6,768 nt of DNA from Flavobacteriales bacterium CG18_big_fil_WC_8_21_14_2_50_32_9 (GTDB taxonomy: Bacteria; Bacteroidota; Bacteroidia; Flavobacteriales_E; Vicingaceae). Positions within the stretch are counted from its first letter, which is position 1; each line of letters begins with the position of its first letter. Below the pieces are notes generated by a model. The model had not been told where the DNA came from and ran no database searches. It was given only the letters and a program-made list of their open reading frames with translations. This document shows, in pieces, positions 1-5,486 of the stretch. Location of the stretch: NCBI GenBank assembly GCA_002770955.1, contig PCUH01000048.1, positions 1-6,768 of the forward strand. The letters run 5' to 3'. Made by a program: the position numbers and the translations under genes.

Positions 1-540
1 TTCATCTCCTGGTCCATAAGCTTTTTTCAAAAATTCCATTTTCATTTTTAAGCGAGGTAATACCACTTTTTGCACCTGAATTTCTTTCTCAAAAAAGTCG
101 TTGGTATTTTTTTGCCAATTGGTGTAAGCTTTCACTTTATAAATTCCGCCCATCACATTTTCATCCAATAAAAAATCTGCATTGGTTTTACCTTTATGAG
201 CAATTAATTGGTGTTTTTGACTAACATTTCCTTTCGGATCAATGAGTTCTACATATAAAATATCACTTTTTTCAGAAGCCTTCATATTGGAAGCATTTCT
301 AACAAAAGCACTCAACCAAATGGTTTCTCCAGGTTTATACAAGGGTTTGTCTAATTGCACATACACCCTGTCCTCTGGATATTCATTGTTGAAATTAGCT
401 AATTTTGTTTTTAATGATTTTAAAAAGTCGTTCATTTTATATTCGTTGGTTAACGAAATAGAAATAAATGAACCTAAAGCTGCGAAAGCTATAGTAGCTA
501 TCATCAAACTTTTAACGGATTTAATTTTTAGATTTTTCAT
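1..540 (-). CDS. MG2 domain (alpha-2-macroglobulin-like) protein, N-terminal part
   Basis: The first 180 residues of a large exported protein are visible; the rest lies beyond the left edge, so this gene is partial. It starts at an ATG (538-540) followed by a basic stretch (MKNLKIKSVK) and a hydrophobic helix at residues 12-30, fitting a signal peptide or N-terminal membrane anchor. No lipobox cysteine is seen. From about residue 57 the text RVYVQLDKPLYKPGETIW followed by LSAFVRN is the hallmark opening of an MG2 (macroglobulin) domain, which runs to about residue 158 and includes GGIYKVKAYTNW (131-142); an MG3-like segment begins at about 160. Flavobacterial proteins of this type are usually well over 800 residues, and many carry carboxypeptidase-regulatory or TonB plug-like modules later on. 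Whether this one has a bait region or thioester cannot be seen. The role is unproven; envelope protection or surface binding is possible. It is divergent from the SPOR gene. Confidence 0.85.
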   Translation of the reverse strand, partial: MKNLKIKSVKSLMIATIAFAALGSFISISLTNEYKMNDFLKSLKTKLANFNNEYPEDRVYVQLDKPLYKPGETIWLSAFVRNASNMKASEKSDILYVELIDPKGNVSQKHQLIAHKGKTNADFLLDENVMGGIYKVKAYTNWQKNTNDFFEKEIQVQKVVLPRLKMKMEFLKKAYGPGDE

Positions 541-720
541 AACGATATATTTTTTGTTGTTTTTAAATGATTTTCTCGTTGGATGCAATAAAAAAAAATA
601 TTCCATAAATAAAGTTTGTCCATAATGTCCGATTTATTCAAGGGTTTTATTGTTTTTTAAAGGTTTTCATGAGATCGCTTCGCTAAGTTCTTCGTTTTTC
701 TCGACCTTCAAATCAGTCAT

Positions 721-734
721 CCCGATAGATCGGG
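721..734. repeat. CCCGAT-AG-ATCGGG palindromic element
   Basis: A perfect inverted repeat with 6-bp arms and a 2-bp centre sits in a local G+C-rich island. The symmetry extends imperfectly outward: TCAT (717-720) on the left and ATGA (738-741) on the right flank the core, with three extra bases (ACT) on the right side. Similar CCCGATAG/CTATCGGG palindromes are, from memory, frequent in flavobacterial intergenic DNA, so this is more likely a member of a dispersed repeat family than a private operator. A two-base centre is too tight for an RNA loop, so any hairpin would have to open the innermost pairs. Confidence 0.5.
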
Positions 735-802
735 ACTATGATTTTCAGTTCATCGAAACCTCGAATACCAAAAAAAACAAGGATTTTTCATTCTTTATTT
801 TT

Positions 803-858
803 TTTGAGTATTCTCGAAATATCAGTTTTTCAAAAAAAAACATATTTCGGAACTCAAA
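803..858. repeat. Long imperfect inverted repeat (three-part stem-loop)
   Basis: The arms TTTGAGT (803-809) and ACTCAAA (852-858) pair perfectly; inside them CGAAATAT (815-822) pairs with ATATTTCG (842-849), and inside that GTTTTT (825-830) pairs with AAAAAC (836-841). The three stems are separated only by a 5/2 internal loop and a 2-base bulge, giving 21 paired positions over 56 nt. A competing fold uses the same left arm: GAATAC (763-768) with GTATTC (808-813), and A8 (770-777) with T8 (798-805). The element ends 62 bp before the SPOR start. No long T-run follows on the plus strand, so it is not a standard terminator. The A/T content makes some pairing likely by chance. Confidence 0.45.
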
Positions 859-908
859 CATTCTGACTCAAACTCTCGACTAAAAAGAAGACACTAAATA
901 ATAAATTG

Positions 909-916
909 TATTTTTG
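909..916 (+). promoter_or_regulatory. Candidate -7 promoter box (TATTTTTG) of the SPOR gene
   Basis: TATTTTTG is a full match to the Bacteroidota -7 consensus TAnnTTTG. No TTTG -33 element is present 17-23 bases upstream. The box ends only 4 bases before the ATG at 921, so the transcript would begin at or next to the start codon. Such 8-mers turn up by chance in AT-rich DNA, so the call is tentative. Confidence 0.35.
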
Positions 917-920
917 GTGT

Positions 921-1709
921 ATGAGATTTTTAAAACATCTTTTCATTGTTTATTTGATAGTGGCTACCCATATTCTTGTAGCTCAAGAAAATAAACTTCA
1001 ACAATTGGCTATCGTTTCTGCTGAACATAGTAAACAAGTTGCCTTTTTTATATCACAAAACTTAACCGAAGAAAATACTTCTGCTGATTTATTGAAAAAT
1101 TACAACGATGCACTAATTGCTTGTGAGAAAGCATTAATTTATAGTGATAGTGCTATTAACAATATAAATGATAGTTCTTTTTCTGAAAAAGTAGCAAAAA
1201 TAGCACTCAAAAACACAAAAAAAAATCAAGAAAAAACCATTGCTATTTTAGAAGAACTTACTGCGTTGAGTGAAGAATTTATAAATCAATATTCACCGAA
1301 AGAAGCATTGTATTTTATTAACAATGCCATTGTGGATGCATACCAAGCATCTATAGAACTTAACCATGGTAAAGTTTTACCAATTATTTCTTCTTCACCT
1401 AACCAAAAAATTGAAGAAGCTACACCAGTTATAGAAAAAGTACCTGAATTGATTTATAAAGTTCAACTGGGTTTATTTAGAAAAAAAATTGAAGCTGATT
1501 ATTTTGGTACTAATTTTACTATAATGTTTGAAGAAGTTGAAAAAGGTGTTTGGCGGTATTCAATAGATGGATTTACTACTTACGAAACAGCTTCAGAAGC
1601 AAAGAAAATCATTAAGGAAAAAGGATATGATGCATTTATTGTACCTATGTTTAAAGGAGAGAGAATAGCTATCGAAAAAGCATTATCAATAGAAAAGCAA
1701 ACAAAGTAA
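921..1709 (+). CDS. Exported SPOR-domain protein
   Basis: This is a 262-residue protein. I chose the ATG at 921 because it opens a good signal peptide: basic MRFLKH, hydrophobic core LFIVYLIVATHILV, then AQ at 21-22, a plausible signal peptidase I site before ENKLQ. An upstream in-frame TTG at 906 would add MYFWC and weaken the signal. Residues 23-150 are predominantly helical-looking (Ala, Lys and Glu rich) with no family I recognise. Residues 151-175 form a Ser/Pro/Glu linker. Residues 178-248 look like a SPOR fold: IYKVQLGLFRKK, then GVWRYSIDGFTTYETASEAKK, then KGYDAFIVPMFKGERI. SPOR domains are known to bind denuded peptidoglycan glycan strands, often at division sites, so a periplasmic cell-wall role is likely. 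The function of the N-terminal half is unknown. The gene appears to be monocistronic, with a 126-bp gap to the next gene. Confidence 0.8.
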   Translation: MRFLKHLFIVYLIVATHILVAQENKLQQLAIVSAEHSKQVAFFISQNLTEENTSADLLKNYNDALIACEKALIYSDSAINNINDSSFSEKVAKIALKNTKKNQEKTIAILEELTALSEEFINQYSPKEALYFINNAIVDAYQASIELNHGKVLPIISSSPNQKIEEATPVIEKVPELIYKVQLGLFRKKIEADYFGTNFTIMFEEVEKGVWRYSIDGFTTYETASEAKKIIKEKGYDAFIVPMFKGERIAIEKALSIEKQTK

Positions 1710-1775
1710 AAAAACAAACAATAGGTTTTGTTAAAAAGAATTAAAAAGATTTTTGCATAAATTAGGTTCTTTTTT

Positions 1776-1808
1776 TTTGATTTATTAACTTCGTCATCTT
1801 TAATTTAA
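1776..1808 (+). promoter_or_regulatory. Candidate promoter of the DUF3127 gene (TTTG-21-TAATTTAA)
   Basis: TTTG at 1776-1779 could be a -33 element and TAATTTAA at 1801-1808 a -7 element (6 of the 8 consensus positions TAnnTTTG fit or are free), with a 21-base spacer. This would give a leader of roughly 20 nt before the ATG at 1836. A competing -7 box, TAACTTCG (1786-1793), matches better by letter but has no well-spaced TTTG. The assignment is therefore uncertain. Confidence 0.3.
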
Positions 1809-1835
1809 AATAAATATAAATAATAAATATAAATT

Positions 1836-2201
1836 ATGAGTTTATCAATAAAAGGAAAATTAGCTTCAATATTAGAAGCCGAATCTGGCACAAGTAAAGC
1901 AGGAAAAGAATGGAGAAAACAAAGTTTTGTAATTGACAATGGAGATCAATTTAACCCAAATGTATGTTTTAGTTTATTTGGGCAAGATAAAATTGCTATG
2001 TTAGACAACTTCAGTATCGGTCAAGAAATAGAAGTTTTCTTTAATCTTTCATCTCGAGAATTTAATGGAAAATGGTATCACAACTTGGATGCTTGGAAAA
2101 TTTCTACAATTGGAAGTGAATCAACGAGTTCTCAACCTCAAGCTGTTGCTACTCCAAGTATTTCTGATGCTCCAGAAGAAGGTGATGATTTACCTTTCTA
2201 A
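1836..2201 (+). CDS. DUF3127 family OB-fold-like protein with SSB-type acidic tail
   Basis: This is a complete 121-residue protein, the usual size for the Bacteroidota DUF3127 family. Residues 1-90 look like the conserved beta-rich domain: SIKGKLASILEAESGTSKAG, then KEWRKQSFVI (24-33), NVCFSLFGQDKI (42-53), IGQEIEVFFNLSSREFNGKW (61-80) and YHNLDAWKI (81-89). Its strand pattern resembles an OB fold such as that of single-stranded DNA-binding proteins. Residues 91-111 are a Ser/Thr/Gln/Pro linker, and the chain ends APEEGDDLPF (112-121), very like the acidic C-terminal tip of bacterial SSB (DDDIPF type). Known SSB tips recruit RecO, RecG, PriA and exonuclease I. Nucleic-acid binding here is inference; no function is established to my knowledge. 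The ATG follows an A/T-only leader, with no Shine-Dalgarno. It is a single-gene unit closed by the terminator at 2221-2260. Confidence 0.85.
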   Translation: MSLSIKGKLASILEAESGTSKAGKEWRKQSFVIDNGDQFNPNVCFSLFGQDKIAMLDNFSIGQEIEVFFNLSSREFNGKWYHNLDAWKISTIGSESTSSQPQAVATPSISDAPEEGDDLPF

Positions 2202-2220
2202 GAGTCTATCTATAAAGTCC

Positions 2221-2260
2221 AAAACAGACGCATCATTATCTGATGCGTCTGTTTTTTTTT
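2221..2260 (+). terminator. Strong intrinsic terminator after the DUF3127 gene
   Basis: AAAACAGACGCATCA (2221-2235) pairs perfectly over 15 bp with TGATGCGTCTGTTTT (2241-2255) around the 5-base loop TTATC, and a run of nine T begins at 2252. This is a textbook rho-independent terminator 19 bp after the stop codon at 2199-2201. The opposite strand would have only a short U run, so it works mainly in the plus direction. Confidence 0.93.
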
Positions 2261-2288
2261 GCATCTGATTAAGAACCCTCTAATTTAA
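2258..2288 (+). promoter_or_regulatory. Candidate promoter of the SET gene (TTTG-19-TAATTTAA)
   Basis: TTTG (2258-2261) is formed by the end of the terminator T-run plus the next G. TAATTTAA at 2281-2288 follows after a 19-base spacer, the usual Bacteroidota -33/-7 distance, and matches TAnnTTTG except for its last two bases. Because the strong terminator lies directly upstream, the SET gene needs a promoter within 2250-2298, which supports this site. The leader would be only about 5 nt. Confidence 0.35.
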
Positions 2289-2298
2289 CTCCAAAAAA

Positions 2299-2724
2299 AT
2301 GTTGGAAACCAATAATACTATAGATGCAGATGAAGTTGATTACTTATATGTTAGTTTATCTCAGCTACCTAATGCTGGCAATGGATTATTTACTGCAATA
2401 GACATTTATAAAGATGAAGTTATTTCCATTTTTAAAGGACTAATTTTAACAGAGTTCCAAATAAAACATCGTGTTGGAGAAAGAAAAGACAACTATTTTA
2501 TTAGTTTACTTGATGGAACTATTATGGATTCTATGACTGTTGATTGTTTTGCAAAATATGCCAATGATGTTAAGGGTTCTTTAACTACAAAGCTCAACAA
2601 CAATTCAAAAATAGCAATTAATGATAACAATGCTATTTGTCTAATAGCTACTCGAAAAATTAAATCAGGCGAAGAATTATTTTGTAGTTATGGAGCAAGG
2701 TATTGGAAAAAGCATGGTAATTAA
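2299..2724 (+). CDS. Small SET-domain protein (putative lysine methyltransferase)
   Basis: This 141-residue protein is almost entirely one SET domain. The signs are NAGNGLFTAIDIYKDEVI (25-42), matching the SET opening GxGLFA with the SAM-binding G27 and G29; a central beta segment ending DGTIMDSM (72-79); KYAND (86-90), where family members usually have a motif such as RFINHS, so the Asn is kept but the His is replaced; and NNAICLIATRKIKSGEELFCSYGARYW (110-136), which holds the GEEL and YG motifs with the likely catalytic Tyr131. There is no pre-SET domain and no zinc-binding post-SET cysteine cluster. SET proteins move a methyl group from S-adenosylmethionine to lysine side chains; the substrate here is unknown. 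There is no signal peptide, so it is cytoplasmic. It starts at ATG 2299 after an A-rich leader and converges with the PAP2 gene. Confidence 0.8.
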   Translation: MLETNNTIDADEVDYLYVSLSQLPNAGNGLFTAIDIYKDEVISIFKGLILTEFQIKHRVGERKDNYFISLLDGTIMDSMTVDCFAKYANDVKGSLTTKLNNNSKIAINDNNAICLIATRKIKSGEELFCSYGARYWKKHGN

Positions 2725-2736
2725 AATTAGTGGTTT

Positions 2737-3504
2737 TTAAAAACTTATAACCATTCCTAAGCCAAGTTTACCATCATTATAAATTGGATAGAGCATTGAT
2801 GTCGATTTTGATTCTTTCTTCTTTTTAAATAAAACATTAGAGATGATAGGATTTGTCCAATAAGCAATTTTAGTGCTTAGTATTCCTATACCTGCTCCTG
2901 CTACAACATCCGTAACCCAATGTCTATCATTATAAACCCTAAACATACCAGTACCTGTAGCTAAAGCATATCCTGCAATTCCGTACCAAATAGAAACATC
3001 CTTATATTCTTGCATAAGAAATTCTGCTCCCATAAAGGCTGTGGCAGTATGTCCTGATGGAAATGAGTTATTTGAACTTCCATCTGGGCGTTGTACATTT
3101 GAAACTGATTTTATACACAAAACTGACGAACCCATAATCAAATAAGAAGTAGCCAGAATAACTGTTCTGTTTTTAAAATTATTTTTACCTTTTACACCAA
3201 AAGCGTTTAGCAGATAAACAGATACATAAGGAGCATGTTGAATAAAATCATCAATCGTTCTTTTTTCATCAATGTTTTCATTTACTTCCTCTTTTAATTC
3301 AAAATTTGTATTCTTAATACCATGACTTTCCATGCCTACAATCCCATAACCAATTAAAATTGTAGGAACCATCAATGAAACGAGTTTAAACTTTAAATCC
3401 TCAGAAGTTGTTTGAGAAGAATCGGAAATAATTTTTTGTGCGGATAGATAAGAAAAATTTAAGCCTGAAATGGCTAAAAATATCAATGTTATTTTAAGTA
3501 TCAC
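2737..3504 (-). CDS. Exported PAP2-family phosphatase
   Basis: This is a 255-residue protein with all three parts of the PAP2 (type 2 phosphatidic acid phosphatase / vanadium haloperoxidase) active site: K132 with R139-P140 (KSVSNVQRP), S150-G151-H152 (SFPSGHTATAF), and R189 with H195 and D199 (RVYNDRHWVTD). Residues 1-22 (MILKITLIFLAISGLNFSYLSA) form a signal peptide with a likely cut before QKIIS. Hydrophobic segments lie near 41-57, 113-130, 171-187 and 198-212. The family removes phosphate from lipid phosphates, undecaprenyl pyrophosphate or other phosphomonoesters on the outer face of the inner membrane; the substrate here cannot be told. I take the GTG at 3502-3504 as start because it gives a good signal peptide and the next Met (residue 45) would delete it. 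The gene begins 12 bp after the transporter stop, is in the same frame, and is probably cotranscribed. Confidence 0.88.
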   Translation of the reverse strand: MILKITLIFLAISGLNFSYLSAQKIISDSSQTTSEDLKFKLVSLMVPTILIGYGIVGMESHGIKNTNFELKEEVNENIDEKRTIDDFIQHAPYVSVYLLNAFGVKGKNNFKNRTVILATSYLIMGSSVLCIKSVSNVQRPDGSSNNSFPSGHTATAFMGAEFLMQEYKDVSIWYGIAGYALATGTGMFRVYNDRHWVTDVVAGAGIGILSTKIAYWTNPIISNVLFKKKKESKSTSMLYPIYNDGKLGLGMVISF

Positions 3505-3516
3505 AATAAATTCTTT

Positions 3517-4818
3517 TTAAATCAACATTCCCACAATTACTGCTGTAAACAATGAGGCTAATGTACCTCCTATCAATGCTTGGAAACCAAATTTAGCTAA
3601 GGTTGCTTTTTTATTTGGTGCCAACGCTCCAATGCCTCCAATCTGAATACCTATAGAAGCAACATTAGCAAAGCCACACAAAATATAAGTAGCCATAATT
3701 ATTGATTTTTCTTCAACAAATCTTCCTGCATTTTTCAATTCTCCAAGAGAAACATAAGCTACAAACTCATTTAAGATTGTTTTTTCACCCAACAATTGTC
3801 CTACCAAAACCATATCTTCTTTGCAAACACCCATAAGCCAAGTAAGTGGAGCAAACAAATAACCTAACAAAAATTGAAAAGTAAGTCCATCGTATCCAGT
3901 ATTATTAGCAATAATTGGATTTAGGGAAGTCCAATCGCCAATTTTGAATAAAATGTAATTTCCCATAGCCATTAAAGCAATAAACACCAACAACATTCCT
4001 GCTACATTTACTGCTAATTTAATCCCATCAGTTGTTCCGTTAGCAATGGCTTCTAATGCATTTGCTCCTATTTTTTCTTTGGAAACTTCTAATCGTTCGT
4101 CCACTTTTTCAGTTTGTGGAACCAATATTTTTGCGGCTACAACTGCTGCGGGTGCTGACATTACAGACGCTGCTAATAAATGTTTTGCAAAATAAATTTG
4201 TTGTGCTTCATCTGTGCCTCCCAAAAACCCAATGTAAGCTGCTAATACACCTCCTGCAATAGTTGCCATTCCTCCACTCATTAAACACATCAATTCTGAA
4301 TCAGTCATTTTTCCTAAATAGGGTTTCACCAAAAGTGGTGCTTCAGTTTGACCTAAAAAAATATTTCCTGCTGCGGCTAAGCTTTCAGCTCCTGAAAGTC
4401 GCATGGCTTTTTTCATTACCCAAGCAAAACCATAAACTACTTTTTGAAGAATTCCCCAGTAATAAAGTAAACTGGTTAATGCGGAAAAAAAGATAACAGT
4501 AGGAAGAACCATTATCACAAAATTGACTAACGAAGATTCTATGTATCCAGAATCAAAATTTTTAAAAAGGAACAGTGTTCCTTGTTGCGTAAAACCTATT
4601 ACTTTAGTAAAGGCTTTACTTGCTACTTCAAAACCAAAAGCCACAAAATCTACTTTTAATACAAGTAGTGCAAAAATAAGTTGTATGAGTAATCCCTTTC
4701 CAATCAACTTCCAATCAATGGCTTTTCTATTGTTGCTAAAAAGCCATGCTATAGCAATAAGTGAGACCATTCCTATGGCTCCTTTGTAAAGAGATGTGAA
4801 AGTTATTGTTGCAATCAT
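3517..4818 (-). CDS. Concentrative nucleoside transporter (CNT/NupC family)
   Basis: This is a full-length 433-residue membrane protein, the normal bacterial CNT size. Key family motifs in order are GQTEAPLLVKPYL (156-168, hairpin 1, nucleobase contacts), MSGGMATIAGGVLAAYIGF (180-198), AASVMSAPAA (216-225), EAIANGTTDGIKLAVNVAGM (256-275), ILNEFVAY (348-355, with E351 matching the ribose-binding Glu of the Vibrio cholerae CNT) and CGFANVASIGIQIGGIGALA (381-400, with N385 and S388 in the matching substrate-binding positions). Hydrophobic segments cover most of the chain. It imports nucleosides by symport, probably with Na+ given the conserved site, although E. coli NupC uses protons. The start ATG (4816-4818) follows the nuclease stop by 31 bp, consistent with one operon. 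The substrate range (pyrimidine or purine) cannot be set from sequence alone. Confidence 0.95.
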   Translation of the reverse strand: MIATITFTSLYKGAIGMVSLIAIAWLFSNNRKAIDWKLIGKGLLIQLIFALLVLKVDFVAFGFEVASKAFTKVIGFTQQGTLFLFKNFDSGYIESSLVNFVIMVLPTVIFFSALTSLLYYWGILQKVVYGFAWVMKKAMRLSGAESLAAAGNIFLGQTEAPLLVKPYLGKMTDSELMCLMSGGMATIAGGVLAAYIGFLGGTDEAQQIYFAKHLLAASVMSAPAAVVAAKILVPQTEKVDERLEVSKEKIGANALEAIANGTTDGIKLAVNVAGMLLVFIALMAMGNYILFKIGDWTSLNPIIANNTGYDGLTFQFLLGYLFAPLTWLMGVCKEDMVLVGQLLGEKTILNEFVAYVSLGELKNAGRFVEEKSIIMATYILCGFANVASIGIQIGGIGALAPNKKATLAKFGFQALIGGTLASLFTAVIVGMLI

Positions 4819-4849
4819 TTACATATTAATTAGAGTTTATGGACAGGCA

Positions 4850-5464
4850 CTAATTAGCATTTCGTTTGTCAATCTCAAGCTTTATTTTTGAAGCCTCTTC
4901 GTAATTCTCTCTTTCAATAGCTTCTTGTAAAATTTTATTTAATTCAGAAATAGACATCTCTTCATAACTCAATGGTACTTTCTTTTTATCTTCATTTTGT
5001 TCTTCATCAATTTGCTCTAGTTCATCCTCTATATCTTTTGATAAATGACCTTCTTCTAAAATAATTCCTGCACTAGATAAAATAAATTCATACGTAAAAA
5101 TAGGACATTTAAATCTAACTGCTAAAGCAATAGCATCTGAAGTTCTTGTATCTACTTCAATTATTTTATCTCCTTGTTGAGATATTAATTTTGCATAAAA
5201 AATTCCTTCAACTAAGTTATAAATTATTACTTCATTAACTTGGATTTCATAAGAATCGGCTAAACTTTTAAACAAATCGTGTGTTAAGGGTCTGCTTGGT
5301 GTCATAGCTTCTAGTTCAATTGCAATTGCCTGAGCTTCAAAACCTCCGATAATAATTGGTAATCTGCGTTTTGCTCCAACAGTTTCTCCTAACACTAAGG
5401 CATAAGCTCCTGTTTGAGTTTGGCTATATGAAAGCCCTATTATTTCTAATGCTATTTTATCCAT
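4850..5464 (-). CDS. Bifunctional nuclease (BFN/DUF151) with C-terminal UVR motif
   Basis: This is a 204-residue protein in two parts. Residues 1-140 are a BFN/DUF151 domain, with YALVLGE (21-27), LPIIIGGFEAQAIAIELE (35-52), RPLTHDL (58-64), EGIFYAKL (86-93) and DTRTSDAIALAVRFKCPIF (105-123). Plant members of this family have been reported to act as RNases and DNases; the bacterial role is little known. Residues 141-165 form a very acidic linker (DIEDELEQIDEEQNEDKKK). Residues 167-203 (YEEMSISELNKILQEAIERE, then NYEEASKIKLEIDKRN) form a UVR motif, the helical hairpin through which UvrB and UvrC interact. This fused layout is common in Bacteroidota. No signal peptide is present, so it is cytoplasmic. 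It lies 52 bp after etfA with its own candidate promoter, and ends in TAG. Confidence 0.92.
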   Translation of the reverse strand: MDKIALEIIGLSYSQTQTGAYALVLGETVGAKRRLPIIIGGFEAQAIAIELEAMTPSRPLTHDLFKSLADSYEIQVNEVIIYNLVEGIFYAKLISQQGDKIIEVDTRTSDAIALAVRFKCPIFTYEFILSSAGIILEEGHLSKDIEDELEQIDEEQNEDKKKVPLSYEEMSISELNKILQEAIERENYEEASKIKLEIDKRNAN

Positions 5465-5486
5465 TCACGAAAAGTAAAAAAGAAGG

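Larger units (their letters stand above)
541..920. other. 380-bp divergent intergenic region, no gene seen
   Basis: This gap separates the starts of the MG2 gene (minus) and the SPOR gene (plus), so it should hold the promoters of both. Short open frames exist on the plus strand (for example 650-883), but their products are low-complexity, rich in Phe/Ser/Lys, and match no family I recognise. The stretch 663-770 is clearly richer in G+C than its surroundings (TCGCTTCGCT, TTCTCGACC, CCCGATAGATCGGG), which is typical of dispersed intergenic repeats rather than coding DNA. From 760 to 860 the sequence is full of A and T runs arranged as inverted repeats, described separately. No clear promoter for the MG2 gene could be identified. 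Confidence 0.7.

Noticed and set aside
242..625. A plus-strand frame of 127 codons opposite the MG2 gene
   Set aside because: It lies largely antisense to a clear MG2 domain; the minus-strand frame has family motifs and a signal peptide, and the plus frame has none.
650..883. A 77-codon open frame on the plus strand in the intergenic gap
   Set aside because: The product is low-complexity (Phe/Ser/Lys rich), matches no family I know, and runs across the palindrome and the inverted repeats, so coding is unlikely.
906..920. TTG at 906 as the start of the SPOR gene
   Set aside because: It would put MYFWC in front of the signal peptide and place the start on top of the candidate -7 box; the ATG at 921 gives a standard signal peptide.
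1708..1738. Possible terminator hairpin after the SPOR gene (AACAAAC with GTTTTGTT)
   Set aside because: It has only weak A/T pairing with a bulge, and no T-run follows on the plus strand.
2733..2744. Perfect 12-bp palindrome GTTTTTAAAAAC between the SET and PAP2 genes
   Set aside because: It is A/T-rich with no loop, so it makes a poor hairpin, and it overlaps the PAP2 stop; it may help convergent termination but I cannot support a terminator call.
4056..4789. Three plus-strand frames opposite the nucleoside transporter
   Set aside because: They are Leu-rich shadows of a hydrophobic membrane protein whose own frame carries every expected CNT motif.
4827..4856. Inverted repeat TAATTAG/CTAATTA around the nuclease-transporter junction
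   Set aside because: The 7-bp A/T-rich arms with a 16-base loop are weak, overlap the nuclease stop codon and are not followed by a T-run.
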